64,000 bases of DNA from the NCBI GenBank assembly GCA_000972765.1, contig CP011265.1:1674001-1738000 (forward strand). Reading direction: 5' to 3'. This document shows, in pieces, positions 1 to 9,195 of this stretch (position 1 is the stretch's first letter; every line of letters starts with the position of its first letter). The notes below the pieces were generated by a model. It was given only the letters and a program-made list of their open reading frames with translations. It ran no database searches and was not told the origin of the DNA. This DNA comes from Verrucomicrobia bacterium IMCC26134. GTDB taxonomy: Bacteria > Verrucomicrobiota > Verrucomicrobiia > Opitutales > Opitutaceae. The translations under genes were made by a program, and so were the position numbers.

Positions 1-1
1 G

Positions 2-475
2 CGCTTAAACGCCCTTACCGCCGGCGTGTTGCTTGCCCTGATCGCGGTTCCGACCATTTTTACACTCGCCGAGGATGCCATCAACAACGTGCCTCGGGCA
101 TTCAAGGAGGCTTCGTTTGCCCTTGGTGCCTCCAAAATGCAGACGATCATTCGTATAATCGTGCCCGCCGCGCTTTCGGGCATCATATCGGCGGTCCTAC
201 TCGGCTTGGGCCGTGTGATCGGCGAGACCATGGTGGTGCTTCTCTGTGCGGGTAATCGCATCGCCATCCCTGATTTTACTGCGGGACTCGCCGTTGCTGT
301 GCAGCCAGTCCATACCATGACTGGTATCATCGCGCAGGAAATGGGAGAAGTTGTGCGTGGCAGTATCCATTATCGGGCACTTTTTGTCGTGGGATTAGTG
401 CTCTTTTTTATCGCTATGTTGATCAACTTCCTCGCGCAAAAAATTGTTCGTAAATACCGTATCTCTGTCGGTTGA
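2..475 (+). CDS. pstC: Phosphate ABC transporter permease PstC, C-terminal part
   Basis: This is the C-terminal 157 residues of an inner-membrane permease of the high-affinity phosphate transporter; the reading frame is already open at base 2, so the start lies upstream of the window. The sequence contains the EAA-type cytoplasmic loop of ABC permeases (residues reading [17 protein letters not shown], with the conserved G of ALGAS), followed by two hydrophobic helices and the PstC-typical segment [16 protein letters not shown]. It ends 4 bases before the pstA start, so both are surely co-transcribed. PstA carries a second copy of the same loop, and the order pstC-pstA-pstB-phoU is the standard one. 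Identity as PstC rather than PstA comes from position and from the second, clearly PstA-like gene that follows. Confidence 0.93.
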   Translation, partial: RLNALTAGVLLALIAVPTIFTLAEDAINNVPRAFKEASFALGASKMQTIIRIIVPAALSGIISAVLLGLGRVIGETMVVLLCAGNRIAIPDFTAGLAVAVQPVHTMTGIIAQEMGEVVRGSIHYRALFVVGLVLFFIAMLINFLAQKIVRKYRISVG

Positions 476-479
476 TCCC

Positions 480-1559
480 ATGAGCACTCCCGCACATCCT
501 TTTGTCAGTCGCCCCAGTGCGGCGCGAACGATCGAGAAATCCACTTTCTGGATTTTTCGAATCGCCACGTATATCATACTGTTCGCGGGACTCGCGGTCT
601 TTGGTGATATCGTGGTCAAGGGTTCTTCCGCCGTATTTGGTTCATTCAAAGAGACTGATCGTTTCCCCTATTTCACCAATACCTTCCTCGCTGAGGCACC
701 TGAGTCGCTTTATGTTTTCGAACACGAGGGCATGAAGCGGGAGATGGGAGATCGTGAATACCGAGCTTTCAGAGAGAAGGAGACTGCCGCCGCCGCGGCG
801 GCCGGGCGCCCTGCACCTAAGTTCAAGGCAGAGAGCTACGTGTATTCCGCAGGTGGTATCTGGCCCTGTATTGTTGGCACCGTTTTACTGGTGGTCGGAT
901 CGATGACGATCGCACTCACTCTTGGCGTATCCAGCGCAGTCTTCCTTAGCGAATATGCCAAGGACGGTCCATTTGTGCGTTTTGTGCGTCTCGCGATTCT
1001 CAATCTGGCTGGTGTGCCCTCAATTGTATTCGGTCTGTTCGGGTTCGGGATGTTTGTGATCTTTTTCGACTGGAACGTTTCCCTTCTGGCCGGCTGGTTT
1101 ACCCTGGCTTTTATGGTGCTCCCTGTGGTCATTACGGCCTCCGAAGAAGCACTTAAAGCAGTGCCCAAAGGCTTTCGCGAGGGCTCTCTGGCCCTCGGGG
1201 CCACAAAATGGCAGACGATCCGAAGCAATGTTCTGCCTTACGCCCTGCCTGGCATTCTCACTTCTTCAATCTTGGGCATCGCCCGTGTCGCCGGCGAGAC
1301 TGCCCCGATCATGTTCACCGCAGCTTACGTGGTGCGCGACAAGCTGCCATGGGATGTTGAAAAGTTTTCGGACTTCTTCTTCCAAGGCGTCATGGCTTTA
1401 CCCTATCATATCTACGTCGTCTCCTCCAAGATTCCGCAGAATGCGTATACCTCGCGTGTTCAATACGGCACGGCTTTCGTTTTTCTAGGCATCGTCGCGC
1501 TCATCGCGCTCTCCTCTATTTTACTCCGCAATAATCTTCGCGGTCGCTACAAATGGTAA
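480..1559 (+). CDS. pstA: Phosphate ABC transporter permease PstA
   Basis: Inner-membrane permease that pairs with PstC to form the phosphate channel of the Pst importer. The ATG at 480 was chosen because it follows the pstC stop by 4 bases; an in-frame TTG at 444 would overlap pstC. The protein has about 359 residues. A first membrane helix near residues 25-45 is followed by a charged, alanine-rich segment of roughly 70 residues that probably sits in the periplasm, then five more helices. The EAA loop of ABC permeases is seen as [20 protein letters not shown], followed by [17 protein letters not shown], a signature of PstA. The extra segment after helix 1 makes it longer than the E. coli protein (about 296 residues). 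Its stop overlaps the pstB start. Confidence 0.95.
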   Translation: MSTPAHPFVSRPSAARTIEKSTFWIFRIATYIILFAGLAVFGDIVVKGSSAVFGSFKETDRFPYFTNTFLAEAPESLYVFEHEGMKREMGDREYRAFREKETAAAAAAGRPAPKFKAESYVYSAGGIWPCIVGTVLLVVGSMTIALTLGVSSAVFLSEYAKDGPFVRFVRLAILNLAGVPSIVFGLFGFGMFVIFFDWNVSLLAGWFTLAFMVLPVVITASEEALKAVPKGFREGSLALGATKWQTIRSNVLPYALPGILTSSILGIARVAGETAPIMFTAAYVVRDKLPWDVEKFSDFFFQGVMALPYHIYVVSSKIPQNAYTSRVQYGTAFVFLGIVALIALSSILLRNNLRGRYKW

Positions 1560-2434
1560 CCGCTAAAGCCTCCGCCATCTCGCACTCCACCTCTTCCACG
1601 TCCATGGAAACGCCTGCCTCTACGCCAACCTCCCGCCCTTTTAATTTGAGCTCGCCCGCTGCGGATAGCGATCAAACTGATACGCTCATTGAGATCAGTG
1701 ATTTCGATTTTTACTATGGGACAAAGCAGGCCCTTTTCGATATCAACCTGAAGCTTGATGACAAACGAGTCACTGCCTTTATCGGCCCTTCCGGCTGTGG
1801 CAAATCCACACTTTTGCGCTGCTTAAATCGCATGAACGATCTGATTGACGGCACGCAGATAAAGCGAGGTGGGGTAAAGATACGTGGCGTGGATATTTAT
1901 GGCCGGGAGGTAGATTCCATCGAGCTTCGTAAACGCGTCGGCATGGTTTTTCAGAAATCAAATCCATTTCCGAAGTCCATTTACGAAAACATTGTCTACG
2001 GTCTTCGTATTCAGGGTGTGAAGAGCAAGGCCCGCCTCGATGAGATCGTTGAAAAATCGCTGCGCGGCGCCGCCCTTTGGGATGAGGTGAAGGATCGCCT
2101 TCACGAAAGCGGTCTCAGTCTTTCCGGCGGACAGCAGCAACGTCTCTGCATCGCCCGCACCATCGCCGTAGAGCCCGAGATCATTCTTATGGACGAGCCG
2201 TGTTCCGCGCTTGATCCAATCGCCACCGCCAAGGTGGAGGAACTGATTCATGAGCTCAAAAAACAGTTCACGATCATTATCGTCACACACTCTATGCAGC
2301 AAGCCGCCCGCTGTTCGGACAAGACCGCTTTTTTCTACATGGGTAAATTAATTGAATACGCAGACACGCGCACCATCTTCATGAATCCAGCCAACGCACA
2401 GACAGAAGCTTATGTATCGGGTCGTTTTGGTTGA
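1553..2434 (+). CDS. pstB: Phosphate import ATP-binding protein PstB
   Basis: ATPase that drives phosphate uptake through PstCA at the cytoplasmic face of the membrane. All ABC motifs are intact: Walker [10 protein letters not shown] at residues 78-86, the signature LSGGQQQR near 192, Walker B IILMDEP near 213-219 and the switch histidine in [10 protein letters not shown]. The stretch CLNRMNDL just after Walker A and the segment [16 protein letters not shown] are typical of PstB and separate it from other importers. The start at 1553 overlaps the last 7 bases of pstA. It gives a Ser/Thr-rich N-terminal tail of about 45 residues not seen in most PstB proteins; an ATG at 1604 would remove part of it, so the exact start is uncertain. 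Confidence 0.97.
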   Translation: MVTAKASAISHSTSSTSMETPASTPTSRPFNLSSPAADSDQTDTLIEISDFDFYYGTKQALFDINLKLDDKRVTAFIGPSGCGKSTLLRCLNRMNDLIDGTQIKRGGVKIRGVDIYGREVDSIELRKRVGMVFQKSNPFPKSIYENIVYGLRIQGVKSKARLDEIVEKSLRGAALWDEVKDRLHESGLSLSGGQQQRLCIARTIAVEPEIILMDEPCSALDPIATAKVEELIHELKKQFTIIIVTHSMQQAARCSDKTAFFYMGKLIEYADTRTIFMNPANAQTEAYVSGRFG

Positions 2435-2520
2435 TCGTCGGTTCTCGAGTCAGTAATTTGGAAATCAAAATCCAGATACCAACTTAATATTCAGCCTTTC
2501 GCATATTCACACCCTTACGA

Positions 2521-3207
2521 ATGAAACGTTTTTTTGACTCCGAACTCGAAACCTTCCGCTCCGACCTGATCCGAATGGGGGAGGTTTCCATCCGCCAAGT
2601 GCGTAACGCGATCAAGGCGCTTGTGGAAGCAGACGTGGGCCTTGCGGATCAGGTTATAGCGGCCGATGACGAATTGGATGACCTTGAAAAGCGCATCGAT
2701 AACGAGGCCATTCGCTACATGAATTTACGCGCTCCTATCGCGACCGAACTCCGGTTAGTCATCGTCGGCATGAAGGCATCGCACGATCTGGAGCGGGTGG
2801 GGGACGAAGCGACCAGCATCGCCAAGCGCGCGGTTAAACTCGCCGCCGAGCCCCCCTTAAAGGCCTATATCGACATCCCTCGTATGGCAGCGATAGCCGG
2901 TGAAATGCTCCGTGAGGCGATGGACACGTTTCTATCCGGTGATATCGACAAGGCCATCGCGGTCGTGCGCCGCGACAAAGAGGTCGATGACATTAACAAG
3001 CAACTCTATCGCGAACTGAGCAGCTTCATGATTGAGAAGCCCGGAAACATTACTCGCGCACTCGAACTCATGTTCATTTCAAAATCCATAGAGCGCATCG
3101 CGGATCATGCTACCAATATAGCGGAGGAGATGGTATTCCTCGCCCAAGCCCAAGATATACGGCACCTTGATGAACTTAAAAAATCTACCAGGCCTGATGG
3201 CGCTTAA
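2521..3207 (+). CDS. phoU: Phosphate signalling protein PhoU
   Basis: Cytoplasmic regulator that links the Pst transporter to the PhoR/PhoB phosphate-response system and limits phosphate uptake. The 228 residues form two PhoU helical-bundle repeats. Each repeat shows the metal-binding acidic pattern: DLERVGDEATSIAKRAV in the first half and SIERIADHATNIAEEMVF in the second. Length and both motifs match the family. It lies 86 bases downstream of pstB on the same strand, the usual last place in the operon. No Shine-Dalgarno is visible before the ATG at 2521. The 86-base gap holds no recognisable hairpin, so read-through from pstB is likely. Confidence 0.95.
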   Translation: MKRFFDSELETFRSDLIRMGEVSIRQVRNAIKALVEADVGLADQVIAADDELDDLEKRIDNEAIRYMNLRAPIATELRLVIVGMKASHDLERVGDEATSIAKRAVKLAAEPPLKAYIDIPRMAAIAGEMLREAMDTFLSGDIDKAIAVVRRDKEVDDINKQLYRELSSFMIEKPGNITRALELMFISKSIERIADHATNIAEEMVFLAQAQDIRHLDELKKSTRPDGA

Positions 3208-3266
3208 AGACTTTAGGTGAGGCCAGTCCTTTATGGCGCGTGAACTTCTCCTGTGTTGCCAGTTAG

Positions 3267-5543
3267 TTGATTTCCACGCACACACCTGCCGTGAGTAATA
3301 AGCTGCTTCGTTACACTCGATTCTGGATAGGGCTGGGTTCCGTGATGACTGCGCTGATCTGGTGCGTGGTTTCTTACTCCGGTTTCCTGCAACCATTGGA
3401 GCGATTAACCGTGGATGCGCGTTTTTGGATTCGTGGCCCGCTTCCATCTCCCCTCAAACTTATCTATGTAGACATAGACAGCGACGCCATTTTGGAGCAC
3501 GGCAGTTGGCCATGGGACCGCAGCATCTTTGCCAAAGTTTGTGATGTGTTGATTAAAAAGGGAAAGACCAAGGCAATAGGTATTGACGTTGTATTTTCCG
3601 AGGCGGGTGTGCCGAATATTGCAGACCGAAACTTGATCAGTAGCGGCAATCGCGAATTTGGCCGTTATTTATGGGCAGGATCGCCTGTTGTGCTGGGTGC
3701 TTCCTACGCCAGCGGGGTTAAGCGAAATAACGATGGTTCTTTTACACAACGTGTCTTCCCGCGTATCGACGATCCCCAGCCCAATGCGTTGCCGCCGGAG
3801 TTGCCGGAGTGGCCGGTTGGCCCCGTGGTTTTTACTCCTCCAAATATTGGTCTAATCGACACCGTTGCCGGGCAGACTCGGGAAGTTAGGCTGTTCGCTC
3901 CTGTGCCTTTGCGGACTTATTATCATCTATCACTCGAGCTGGCTAGAATGCACTGGGGGATCCGAACGCAGGACATGAATTATTTTGATGACCGGGTCGA
4001 GTTACGAGCAGCCGATGGCTCGCTTGTGAGGAGTGTGCCCTTCAAAGGTGCTCAGGAGACGGCAATCAACTGGTTTTCGCCCTGGATACATCCCAGCAAT
4101 CCACGTTACAGCATTAATACCATCCTACTCGCATCACAAATGTTGGTAGCCGAGGACAAGGCCGACCGTGACGAGGCAGAGGCGTTTTTTAAGGAAAACG
4201 ATTTTACCGACGCCATCGTGTTGATCGGTCCGGTTGACCCCTTGATGCAGGATTTGGGAGCGACATCGATGGACAAAGATCCGGTTCCCAAGGTTGGAGT
4301 CCATGGTAATATGCTAAAAACCATTGTTAGCGGTCGTTTTTTACGTGAGTCCCCTCACTGGGTCATGTGGCTGATAACGTTGCTTTTGGCTGCATCGGTT
4401 ACCCCTCTGATCGTGGCGCCTGGTAAACTCGGCGTTCTTGCTCGTTTGCTGGGCGGGGGAATATTTATTGGTTATATTAGTTTCTGCCTTTGGTCTTTTG
4501 CGAAATTTGACTTGGTGCTGCCAATCACAGCACCGGTTGGGGCTGTGATGATTTCGGTCTTGGGTGGACTGGTTACACAGCTGATCGTCGAGCAGAAGCA
4601 GAAGGGCCGTATCAAATCCATGTTCGGCACCTATCTGGCGCCGTCTGTAGTCGCTCAGATGGTGGATTCCGGTCGTGAGCCTCAGCTAGGTGGCGTCGAG
4701 GAAGAAATCACTGCTTATTTCAGCGATATTGAGTCCTTCTCATCTTTTTCAGAAGTGCTGTCGCCTGTGCGTTTAGTTGCGTTGATGAATGAATATCTGA
4801 CTGCCTGCACTGATATCGTGCAGGCTGAAGGCGGGACACTTGATAAATACATTGGTGACGCTGTAGTCGCGATGTATGGCGCACCGCTGGCCTTGCCCAG
4901 TCACGCGCACAAGGCATGTGTATCCGCTCTCCGCGTGCAGCGTCGCGTGACTGAGCTTCGCACCAAGTGGTCGCACGAGCCAGATAAACAATGGCCCGAG
5001 ATCGTGCTGCGTTTGCAAACTCGCATAGGACTCAACTCGGGTCGTGCCGTTGTAGGTAACATGGGCAGCACCAGCCGCTTTAACTACACCATGATGGGTG
5101 ACACCGTTAACCTCGCTGCCCGCATGGAGTCTGGTGCGAAGTTTTTCGGCGTCTACACCATGTGCACCGAGGACACACGCAACGGGTGCGTCGCGGTAGA
5201 CGCGGATGCGGTGGTTTTTCGCGCGCTTGGTAGTATCGTTGTTAAGGGCCGCAAGGCTCCGGTTCCGATTTTTGAGCTAGTGGGATTAAAAGAGGACGTT
5301 AGCGAAACGACACGAGAAGCTCTGGCTCTTTTTGCTGAAGGTATGCGATACTATCTGGCTAGGGAGTGGGACGAGGCGCTGGCGCTGTTTGCAGCGAGCG
5401 CGAACTTGGAGCCTAACCAGCCCGGGCTTTCCCGCGGCGTCACCACGAACCCCTCTTTAGTTTATAAGAAATTCACCTCTCATTTGAAAGCTAATCCACC
5501 TGAATCCGGCTGGAATGGGGCCTATACTATGACAGAGAAATAA
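3267..5543 (+). CDS. CHASE2-domain class III adenylate/guanylate cyclase
   Basis: Membrane sensor that makes a cyclic nucleotide. An N-terminal helix (about residues 15-37) is followed by an extracytoplasmic CHASE2 domain of about 320 residues (start recognised by the LKLIYVDIDSDAILEHGSWPW stretch), a cluster of about three membrane helices near 365-440, and a class III cyclase domain at about 465-650. In that domain the metal-binding Asp lies in YFSDIESF (D487) and DKYIGD (D531), with K527 in the purine-recognition position. The C-terminal half has NYTMMGDTVNLAARME with the Asn and Arg needed for catalysis. Lys plus Thr at the specificity sites favours ATP as substrate, as in CyaB-type enzymes (inference). 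A TPR-like pair of helices follows. The start may be TTG 3267 or GTG 3291; neither has a good ribosome site. Confidence 0.9.
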   Translation: MISTHTPAVSNKLLRYTRFWIGLGSVMTALIWCVVSYSGFLQPLERLTVDARFWIRGPLPSPLKLIYVDIDSDAILEHGSWPWDRSIFAKVCDVLIKKGKTKAIGIDVVFSEAGVPNIADRNLISSGNREFGRYLWAGSPVVLGASYASGVKRNNDGSFTQRVFPRIDDPQPNALPPELPEWPVGPVVFTPPNIGLIDTVAGQTREVRLFAPVPLRTYYHLSLELARMHWGIRTQDMNYFDDRVELRAADGSLVRSVPFKGAQETAINWFSPWIHPSNPRYSINTILLASQMLVAEDKADRDEAEAFFKENDFTDAIVLIGPVDPLMQDLGATSMDKDPVPKVGVHGNMLKTIVSGRFLRESPHWVMWLITLLLAASVTPLIVAPGKLGVLARLLGGGIFIGYISFCLWSFAKFDLVLPITAPVGAVMISVLGGLVTQLIVEQKQKGRIKSMFGTYLAPSVVAQMVDSGREPQLGGVEEEITAYFSDIESFSSFSEVLSPVRLVALMNEYLTACTDIVQAEGGTLDKYIGDAVVAMYGAPLALPSHAHKACVSALRVQRRVTELRTKWSHEPDKQWPEIVLRLQTRIGLNSGRAVVGNMGSTSRFNYTMMGDTVNLAARMESGAKFFGVYTMCTEDTRNGCVAVDADAVVFRALGSIVVKGRKAPVPIFELVGLKEDVSETTREALALFAEGMRYYLAREWDEALALFAASANLEPNQPGLSRGVTTNPSLVYKKFTSHLKANPPESGWNGAYTMTEK

Positions 5544-5651
5544 GCTTCATGAAATGGATACAGTATGTTTACATACGCCGAGTCGGTTAGGTCGTTGCTC
5601 ACCGTTTGCTGAACTTGAGTCACATAGCTTTTCAACAGTCCTTTTCCCAGG

Positions 5652-7379
5652 TTAACCACCAAATTCGACCGAAGTATTGGCTTCAATTTCCTCGATGGTT
5701 GTGAGACCAAGCAGGACTTTTTTAAGTCCATCATATCGAAGGGGTTTAAAGCCTACTTTGGCAGCAGCGATAGTGATTTCATAGACTGGGGCACGCTGGG
5801 TTATTAAAGTGCGCACTTCCTCTGTAATTATTACAAGTTCATGAAAAGCGATACGCCCCTTGTATCCAGTGCCTCTGCAAACAGTGCAGCCTTTGCCACG
5901 GAAAAAATGAACCAATTCCCGGCCCTCATCCTTGAAGTATTTGTCTAGCACATCGGGGCTCGGAATATACGCTTCCTTACAACTTTCACAGATTCGACCG
6001 ACCAAACGTTGTGCCAGCACCCCAATAACGGCAGGTGCCACCATAAAGGCATCAACACCGATGTCCATTAAGCGTATTATCGCTTGAGCGGCCGTGTTTG
6101 TGTGGAGCGTGGCGAAAACAATATGACCGGTAAGGGCTGCTTCGGTCGCTATTTTGGCGGTTTCAAGATCTCTAATTTCACCGATTAAAATGACGTCTGG
6201 ATCTTGCCGTAAAAGAGAGCGTAGCACAGTGGAAAACTTCAGGTCTATATTGGCGTTTACCTGGGTTTGCGTAACCCCAGGTAACTGAATTTCTACGGGG
6301 TCCTCTATTGTCGAAATGTTTACATCGGGCGTATTTATTTCGTTCAACGCTGCATAAAGGGTGGTCGTCTTTCCGCTGCCAGTAGGTCCGGTTACAAATA
6401 TGATTCCGTTGGGGTTACGTATCAGGTGCTGTAGCGGACCGAGAATGCTTTGGGACATCATCATTTTGTCCAAGGTGATCATCGATTTTTTTGTCGAGCT
6501 TGGCAGAATACGCACAACGGCCTTTTCGCCATATTGGGTGGGTATGGACGAAAAACGAAAATCAGCTTTATTCTGTGCTATGCCTATTGAAAAGCGTCCA
6601 TCTTGCGGGAAACGACTCTCTGCAATGTTAAGATTGGAAAGTATTTTAAGCCTGGAGATAAATGAACGATGCAGTTTTCTGGAAAAGCACAGTATTTCCC
6701 TTAGCATGCCATCTATACGGAACCGAACCCGTGAACTTGTCTCTTGGGGCTCAATATGTATATCAGTAGCGCGTTCGCGTATGGCGTAGTAAATGATCTC
6801 CTCAAGTATTGAGATTAGTTCTGCGGTGTCTGCGATGGCGGCGAGTTTGTCGGTGGCCAGGTCGGGGTTTTCGAATATATTAGAGCGCGCCAGGGCGGAA
6901 AGACTTTCGGAGAGATTTTCTTCACTCGAATACTGGATCAGGATGGCATGTTCGATCTCGGAGGGCAGCGCGAAAACCGGGCTGACTGGCATCTTGGCGA
7001 TCTGACTTAGACGCCGGACAAGATTCTCGTCCTCTGGTTTTGACATCGAGGCAGTGAGCACGCCTTCTATAATATAGATTCCAATGACACCTGCCTTTTG
7101 CGCGATTTCAACGGGTATGGCAGCCACCGCACTATCTGTCATGATAGAGGAAAAAGGATCTACATACGCAAACCCGAGTGATTCAGCATAGCAGCGACAC
7201 GCATCATCTTTAGTGAGATACTGGCGCTCTATAATTATGTGCAAGAGGTCGAGTCCTTCACCGAAATCACGGACAAGATTGTCTACATCGTGCACATAGC
7301 CGAAGTTCGGGAGCGTTTTCAGGCGAAGGGAAAACGAGTGATCAGGTTTTTTTTGCACGATTTTTTCTCTTGTTCTCAA
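5652..7379 (-). CDS. gspE: Type II secretion / type IV pilus assembly ATPase (GspE/PilB family)
   Basis: Hexameric cytoplasmic ATPase that powers assembly of a pseudopilus or pilus. Residues about 30-150 form the GspE/MshE-type N-terminal domain. The ATPase core shows Walker A GPTGSGKTTT at residues 331-340, the Asp box with IEDPVEIQLPG, Walker B DPDVILIGEIRD, and the His box TGHIVFATLHTN. Two Cys-X2-Cys pairs (CESC and CTVC) form the zinc module of GspE/PilB. At 575 residues it has family length. GspE and PilB cannot be told apart without the rest of the machinery, which is not here. The annotated TTG start at 7379 overlaps the 79-residue ORF upstream by 38 bases; a GTG at 7358 is an alternative. 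It follows signalling genes on the same strand, suggesting regulated pilus or secretion activity. Confidence 0.9.
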   Translation of the reverse strand: MRTREKIVQKKPDHSFSLRLKTLPNFGYVHDVDNLVRDFGEGLDLLHIIIERQYLTKDDACRCYAESLGFAYVDPFSSIMTDSAVAAIPVEIAQKAGVIGIYIIEGVLTASMSKPEDENLVRRLSQIAKMPVSPVFALPSEIEHAILIQYSSEENLSESLSALARSNIFENPDLATDKLAAIADTAELISILEEIIYYAIRERATDIHIEPQETSSRVRFRIDGMLREILCFSRKLHRSFISRLKILSNLNIAESRFPQDGRFSIGIAQNKADFRFSSIPTQYGEKAVVRILPSSTKKSMITLDKMMMSQSILGPLQHLIRNPNGIIFVTGPTGSGKTTTLYAALNEINTPDVNISTIEDPVEIQLPGVTQTQVNANIDLKFSTVLRSLLRQDPDVILIGEIRDLETAKIATEAALTGHIVFATLHTNTAAQAIIRLMDIGVDAFMVAPAVIGVLAQRLVGRICESCKEAYIPSPDVLDKYFKDEGRELVHFFRGKGCTVCRGTGYKGRIAFHELVIITEEVRTLITQRAPVYEITIAAAKVGFKPLRYDGLKKVLLGLTTIEEIEANTSVEFGG

Positions 7380-7581
7380 ACAACTTCAATATCTCAGCCT
7401 GGTTCAGCTTCTCCATGGCGAAGGACCCGGTGCTGCGTTCAGCCGCTAGTTCAGCTAGCATTTGCTGCAAGGAATAGCGCACGGTAAGCGCAGTGATCCG
7501 CGGGGGCGAAGTGGACTCAGGCGACGCCGTTGTAACGGGAAGCGGACTTGATGTCAGCGGAGTGGGGGTGTGAGACGACAT
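7342..7581 (-). CDS. Small hypothetical protein overlapping the GspE/PilB start
   Basis: A 79-residue ORF not recognised as a known family. The N-terminal 30 residues are rich in Pro, Ser and Thr and look disordered. The remainder (VRYSLQQMLAELAAERSTG, then KLNQAEILKLFENKRKNR) looks helical and ends in a basic tail. It lies 22 bases after the receiver protein gene on the same strand and its stop lies 38 bases inside the ATPase gene, in a different frame. The last codons run through a stretch of eight A (T at 7347-7354 on the plus strand). If one A were skipped or absent, this ORF would continue in frame into the ATPase. It may thus be a separate gene or the true N-terminus of the ATPase. Confidence 0.55.
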   Translation of the reverse strand: MSSHTPTPLTSSPLPVTTASPESTSPPRITALTVRYSLQQMLAELAAERSTGSFAMEKLNQAEILKLFENKRKNRAKKT

Positions 7582-7603
7582 AATGCAAGCTGGTTAGCTG
7601 TTT

Positions 7604-8014
7604 CTAGGTCCGTTCTCGAACGTCATTACCATTCGTTTCCTCATCTAGCACAAACTGGAGCTGTTTTACGATTTCGTCCTTAGGCGTATCTTTCCTGATA
7701 TAGTGGTCGGCACCGGCTGCTATTGCCTCTTCGATACGCTGTCGGGTCGCTAGGGAGGTCAGCATGACGATAGGGCATAGTGCACCATCGTGCCGGAGTT
7801 GTCTTAGCGTTTCTATTCCGTCCATACCCGGCATGTTTACATCAAGCATGATCAAGCAGGGCGGTTTAGTCAGTGCATTGAAAATGTTTACAGCGTCTTT
7901 TCCCGTGGGTGCTTCAAGTATGGTGGCGGTTCCCATTGAACGAACTATGAGTGAAAGGAAGAGTCGGACATGCGGCTCGTCGTCTACTATAATCACTTTG
8001 CCATTCAGTCTCAT
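7604..8014 (-). CDS. Single-domain response regulator (receiver only)
   Basis: A 136-residue stand-alone receiver domain with no output domain. The acidic pair is in IIVDDEP, the phosphorylated Asp in IMLDVNMPGMDG, the conserved Thr in VMLTSLA and the Lys in YIRKDTPKDE. A CheY-like role acting through protein contacts is inferred. Its ATG overlaps the stop of the upstream histidine kinase by 4 bases (ATGA type), so the two are translationally coupled and probably a phosphorelay pair. The pilus or secretion ATPase follows 230 bases downstream, and the regulator may act on that machine, which is inference from position. Confidence 0.92.
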   Translation of the reverse strand: MRLNGKVIIVDDEPHVRLFLSLIVRSMGTATILEAPTGKDAVNIFNALTKPPCLIMLDVNMPGMDGIETLRQLRHDGALCPIVMLTSLATRQRIEEAIAAGADHYIRKDTPKDEIVKQLQFVLDEETNGNDVRERT

Positions 8015-9195
8015 GGACTTAATGGTAGTGTGAAGCTGAATACACAGCCTCCCCCAGATTGGTTTATTGCTTCGATATTTCCCCCATGAGCTTCCACGAT
8101 TTTACGGCAGATCATGAGTCCGAGTCCGGTGCATTTTTCGCCCCCCGTCGGTTGTGTCGAAAGAAGACTGAAATCCTTAAATAAACGATCGTGCTCTGCT
8201 ACCGGAATCCCTGGTCCCTGATCGCGAACTGAAATGGACGCGAAACCGAGCGGGGATTCATGAGGAGGAATTCCGATCGAAACCGTAATGACTGACCCCG
8301 ATGGGGAAAACTTAATCGCATTACTGATAAGATTGTCCAGCACCTGGCGTATTTTGGGAGCGTCAATACTTAATACGGGTGATGCAGACGTATCACTTAA
8401 TGTGATACTCATTCCCTTGCGAGACGCATTAATGGAAGCTAACCGAATGGCATTGGCCGCGAGCTCATGAAGGGATGTCGCCGAACGATTCAAAGTTAGC
8501 GCGCCGGACTCGATTGTTGAGATATCAAGCAACTCATTGACCAGCGTTAACATGGTCTGGCTGGCGTCGTGAATTGAGGAAACTATCGCTAATTGCTCGG
8601 GCGTAAGTTTACCCAACGTTGGATCCTTTAGGAATTCCGCTAGTCCTCGGATCGATGCGAGGGGGTTGCGCAAATCATGCGCGCACATGCCTATAAATTT
8701 ATTTTTTGCTTCATTGGCACGTCCCAGTTCGTCTGCAAGTCGTTGCTGCCTTCTCGCATATAGATGCACGCCAAGATGGGCACGTATGCGTAGCAATGCG
8801 TCTTTTGCCTGAATGGGCTTGGCAAGGTAATCGACTCCACCGGCTCGAAAGCCGTCATTTTGCTTCATGTTTTCAGCACTCGCACTTATGAATAAAACGG
8901 GAGCGCAACCTTCGCCGTGCTTGTCTCGTAAACGTCGGCAAACCTCGAAACCATCGATTCCAGGCAACATAACATCCAGGAGCAACAAGTCTGGTTGCCT
9001 ATGCTCATATTCCACCAATGCGGCCTCACCGCTAGGTGCGTAGCGCAGGTTATAGCCCTCCTTTTTGAGTATCTCCTCTAGCGTTCTTATGCTTGTTCTA
9101 TCGTCATCAACCAAAAGAATTGTCGGGGTAGTGTAGCGAGGCCAGGAGTCTGACGCGACACGCTCAGGTAGTGTGTGATTTGAAGTGTTAAGCAT
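8011..9195 (-). CDS. Receiver-histidine kinase hybrid (REC-HisKA-HATPase)
   Basis: Soluble two-component kinase of 394 residues with no membrane helix. An N-terminal receiver domain (about 24-145) has VDDD, the Asp in LLLDVMLPGIDG and the Lys in YLAKPI. A short coiled segment leads into the HisKA domain with the phosphorylated His in FIGMCAHDLRNPLASIRG. The ATP-binding domain shows the N box DNLISNAIKFSP, the G1 box RDQGPGIP and the G2 box CTGLGLMICRKIVEAHGG. Receiver-first kinases usually receive phosphate from another kinase or through a partner. It is the first gene of the minus-strand block and overlaps the receiver-only protein by 4 bases. No Shine-Dalgarno is seen before the ATG. Confidence 0.93.
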   Translation of the reverse strand: MLNTSNHTLPERVASDSWPRYTTPTILLVDDDRTSIRTLEEILKKEGYNLRYAPSGEAALVEYEHRQPDLLLLDVMLPGIDGFEVCRRLRDKHGEGCAPVLFISASAENMKQNDGFRAGGVDYLAKPIQAKDALLRIRAHLGVHLYARRQQRLADELGRANEAKNKFIGMCAHDLRNPLASIRGLAEFLKDPTLGKLTPEQLAIVSSIHDASQTMLTLVNELLDISTIESGALTLNRSATSLHELAANAIRLASINASRKGMSITLSDTSASPVLSIDAPKIRQVLDNLISNAIKFSPSGSVITVSIGIPPHESPLGFASISVRDQGPGIPVAEHDRLFKDFSLLSTQPTGGEKCTGLGLMICRKIVEAHGGNIEAINQSGGGCVFSFTLPLSP

